A stretch of 6,303 nt of DNA. Source: Candidatus Gastranaerophilales bacterium (GTDB taxonomy: Bacteria; Cyanobacteriota; Vampirovibrionia; Gastranaerophilales; Gastranaerophilaceae). The stretch is taken from NCBI GenBank assembly GCA_944323585.1, contig CALUTA010000092.1:1-6303 (forward strand). Direction: 5' to 3'. Of this stretch, positions 5,916-6,303 are shown in pieces. The translations under genes were made by a program, and so were the position numbers. The notes beneath the pieces were generated by a model that worked only from the letters and a program-made list of their open reading frames with translations, was not told the origin of the DNA and made no database searches. Positions within the stretch are counted from its first letter, which is position 1. Each line of letters opens with the position of its first letter.

Positions 5916-5967
5916 GTCATTCTGAGCCTATAATAAGAGATTCTTCGGGCAATGTCCTCAGAATGAC
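5916..5967. repeat. GTCATTCTGAG palindromic repeat, copy 1
   Basis: GTCATTCTGAG (5916-5926) and CTCAGAATGAC (5957-5967) are a perfect 11-bp inverted repeat around 30 bases that include AGATTCTTCGGGC (5938-5950). A close variant stands in opposite orientation at 6268-6300. From general knowledge, CATTCTGAG/GAAGAATCT palindromes of this kind occur as intergenic repeats in many uncultured bacterial genomes. Confidence 0.8.
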
Positions 5968-6005
5968 AGCCCTCTACCACAAGGGGCTAGGGTGACATTC
6001 CTGTC

Positions 6006-6026
6006 ATTGCGAGCGAAGCGAGCAAT
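6006..6026. repeat. short palindromic repeat of the TGCGAGCGAAGCGAGCA type
   Basis: ATTGC (6006-6010) pairs with GCAAT (6022-6026) and GC (6013-6014) with GC (6018-6019) around a GAA loop. The two GA steps between the stems face each other (6011-6012 and 6020-6021). This is the core of the well-known intergenic repeat reading GTCATTGCGAGCGAAGCGAG, met in several unrelated bacterial groups. It lies in the repeat block after the TolC-like gene. Confidence 0.75.
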
Positions 6027-6082
6027 CCAGCTGATTAAAGAAACTACAGGTTGGGCAACTAATCTTTGTTGTGTCTGCATAA

Positions 6083-6112
6083 GGTACTTTCTTGTGCCGA
6101 CAAGAAAGTACC
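6083..6112. repeat. perfect 13-bp hairpin repeat
   Basis: GGTACTTTCTTGT (6083-6095) and ACAAGAAAGTACC (6100-6112) are exact inverted copies with a GCCG loop. CTTTG (6064-6068) and CAAAG (6114-6118) can extend it as an outer stem. No T run follows on either strand, so it is not a standard terminator; it looks like a member of an interspersed palindrome family. Confidence 0.8.
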
Positions 6113-6124
6113 GCAAAGAAGCTC

Positions 6125-6257
6125 CCGACCTGAGCTTCACTCACTAATCAATTGGAACCGTTTCACATAAAGCAAGTGAACTCGTGCTTCGCACTCAAAC
6201 AGCACTTGCTCTGTTGTTGTGAAACAGAACATTGATTGTTCGCTCCGCAAAGGTCGG
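6125..6257. repeat. 133-base nested imperfect palindrome
   Basis: Successive arms pair in strict order from outside inward: CCGACCT (6125-6131) with AGGTCGG (6251-6257); GAGC (6132-6135) with GCTC (6242-6245); AATCAAT (6146-6152) with ATTGATT (6231-6237); GTTTCACA (6160-6167) with TGTGAAAC (6218-6225); AGCAAGTG (6171-6178) with CACTTGCT (6203-6210); and GTGC (6184-6187) with GCAC (6191-6194) closing a TTC loop. The unpaired stretches between arms are 0-10 bases. As RNA or single-stranded DNA this would be one long bulged hairpin. Confidence 0.75.
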
Positions 6258-6267
6258 CTGGTTTTAT

Positions 6268-6303
6268 GTCATTCTGAGGGAGTTTACGCCCGAAGAATCT
6301 GAT
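6268..6303. repeat. GTCATTCTGAG palindromic repeat, copy 2, cut by window end
   Basis: GTCATTCTGAG (6268-6278) is followed by a 9-base spacer and GCCCGAAGAATCT (6288-6300). Read on the minus strand, this is the same unit as the right half of copy 1 (AGATTCTTCGGGC, spacer, CTCAGAATGAC), with a spacer of 9 rather than 6 bases. Whether it has its own closing arm lies beyond the window. Confidence 0.7.

Larger units (their letters stand above)
5895..6303. other. gene-free block of compound palindromic repeats
   Basis: About 400 bases with no convincing gene, and visibly more G and C than the coding regions. It consists almost wholly of inverted repeats, one after another: 5916-5967, 5970-5992 (CCCT with AGGG, plus CC with GG inside), 6006-6026, 6064-6118, 6125-6257 and the partial element at 6268-6303. 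Two copies of one unit, AGATTCTTCGGGC plus CTCAGAATGAC, face each other at 5938-5967 and 6300-6268 and frame the central 300 bases. The minus-strand frame at 6140-5958 has no ribosome binding site evidence and is translated palindrome sequence. The block could be a non-autonomous mobile element of MITE or REP type, or repeats that inserted into one another. Confidence 0.65.

Noticed and set aside
5958..6140. 60-codon minus-strand open frame in the right-end block
   Set aside because: It is made of translated palindromic repeats (6006-6026 and 6083-6112 lie within it) and has no ribosome binding site support. Such repeat-derived peptides are a common false annotation.
5916..6303. CRISPR array or attC-type recombination site in the repeat block
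   Set aside because: There are no regularly spaced direct repeats with unique spacers; the repeats are inverted and of different families. I saw no GTTRRRY-type integron core at the palindrome ends.

Overview
The window is AT-rich DNA from a Gram-negative (two-membrane) bacterium. The evidence for two membranes is a complete tripartite drug-efflux set made of an inner-membrane pump, a periplasmic adaptor and an outer-membrane channel. All genes use the standard code and have AAGG/GGAG-type ribosome binding sites. The protein style, the dense intergenic palindromes and a sequence resembling a cyanobacterial RpaB (HLR1) site fit an uncultured gut-type genome of the non-photosynthetic cyanobacterial sister group (Vampirovibrionia/Melainabacteria, Gastranaerophilales). 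That placement is an impression, not a demonstration; no rRNA or marker gene is present.

Layout. (1) 1-660, plus strand: the 3' end of a SIMPL-domain (YggE-like) gene, then a 111-residue secreted protein of unknown function whose ribosome binding site abuts the upstream stop codon. A hairpin terminator at 687-716 ends this unit and also serves the convergent gene. (2) 715-1425, minus strand: an unrecognised glycine-rich membrane protein, with a 10-bp-period direct repeat (1485-1502) upstream of it. (3) 1511-4246, minus strand: an emrB-like 14-helix MFS pump downstream of an emrA-like adaptor. The two genes are separated by a terminator-like perfect hairpin (3081-3108). (4) 4247-4499: a divergent control region. 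(5) 4500-5894, plus strand: a TolC/NodT-type outer-membrane factor. (6) 5895-6303: a gene-free stretch, visibly richer in G and C than the genes, built almost entirely from palindromes. It is framed by two inverted copies of the same repeat unit.

How the genes work together. The EmrA-like adaptor, EmrB-like proton antiporter and TolC-like channel should assemble into one pump carrying hydrophobic toxic compounds from the inner membrane or cytoplasm straight out of the cell. The divergent arrangement allows shared control from the 253-bp region between them, but no regulator gene lies in the window. The most interesting signals are non-coding: the HLR1-like repeat, the emrA-emrB intercistronic hairpin with a possible alternative pairing over the emrB ribosome binding site, and the compound palindrome block at the right end. 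I see no clear new multi-gene defence or mobile system here.
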